Below, piece by piece: positions 39,498 to 39,522 of a stretch of 39,522 bases of DNA (its first letter is position 1; each line of letters starts with the position of its first letter). Source of the stretch: Massilimicrobiota sp. An134 (GTDB lineage Bacteria > Bacillota_I > Bacilli_A > Erysipelotrichales > Coprobacillaceae). The position numbers were made by a program, and so were the translations under genes. The DNA is taken from assembly GCF_002160815.1 (NCBI RefSeq), contig NZ_NFLH01000023.1:1-39522 (forward strand), given 5' to 3'. The notes beneath the pieces were generated by a model. That model had not been told where the DNA came from. It made no database searches and was given only the letters and a program-made list of their open reading frames with translations.

Positions 39498-39522
39498 AAT
39501 AAAAAGAAACCTCCTGATATAA

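Noticed and set aside
1-39522. CRISPR array, defence system or prophage
   Set aside because: No regularly spaced repeats, nuclease-helicase sets or phage structural genes seen; apart from the intron end the content is core genome.

Overview
The window is an AT-rich chromosomal segment from a spore-forming low-GC Firmicute. Most of it consists of core-genome blocks whose order can be matched to Bacillus subtilis. Compact spacing, the NadD-YqeK fusion and an endospore gene set (sigK, spoVFA/spoVFB, spoIIIE, gerM, gerE, a candidate sirA) suggest a sporulating Erysipelotrichia-like lineage. That placement is inference; no rRNA or marker comparison was possible.

Layout. 1-119: 3' end of a group II intron (domains V and VI) on the + strand, running into the 3' end of yqeM. 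111-3663 (-): yqeH, yhbY/yqeI, a nadD-yqeK fusion, rsfS and yqeM, a ribosome-assembly/NAD block. 3763-4446 (+): sigK with a pro-sequence, meeting parC tail to tail. 4448-8946 (-): parE-parC. 9107-9715 (+): plsY. 9747-13376 (-): ynzC, tkt, a sirA-position gene, yneF and a histidine phosphatase, resembling B. subtilis ynzC-tkt-sirA-yneF. 13390-13551 (-): a structured leader RNA with its own promoter, ending against the ynzC ribosome-binding site. 13617-27560 (-): spoVFA-spoVFB-dapA-rnjB-like-spoIIIE, a NupNOPQ-type nucleoside ABC importer, then the M16 pair ymfF-ymfH. 27758-28733: two unrecognised membrane or exported proteins. 28907-30923 (-): dgkA, tRNA-Arg(UCU), ysnB, gerM. 31186-38284 (-): murI, a VanY-like protein, gerE, uvrC, mutS2, cvpA. 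38381-39289 (+): an RNase HIII-like gene, followed by a poorly explained tail with one tiny ORF.

How it fits together. The sporulation genes form a plausible late mother-cell circuit: sigK makes a pro-sigma-K, and textbook sigma-K promoters (AC-N16/17-CATAnnnTA) lie in front of spoVFA and gerE. dapA next to spoVFAB supplies the dipicolinate precursor, SpoIIIE pumps DNA into the forespore, and GerM acts at the forespore membrane. cvpA-mutS2-uvrC is driven by a perfect TTGACA-N17-TATAAT promoter.

Most notable points: (1) the ynzC leader RNA, the best candidate for an undescribed element; (2) three proteins with lost catalytic residues (RNase HIII, VanY-like peptidase, RNase J2-like), plus MutS2 without the LDLR motif of its Smr domain; (3) the antisense intron supplying the last codons of yqeM; (4) a two-codon ATG-AGA-TAA ORF joined to the tkt start; (5) a recurring layout in which the -10 box ends 4-7 nt before the Shine-Dalgarno sequence. 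I saw no CRISPR array, prophage or complete insertion sequence. No gene-free stretch exceeds 300 bases.
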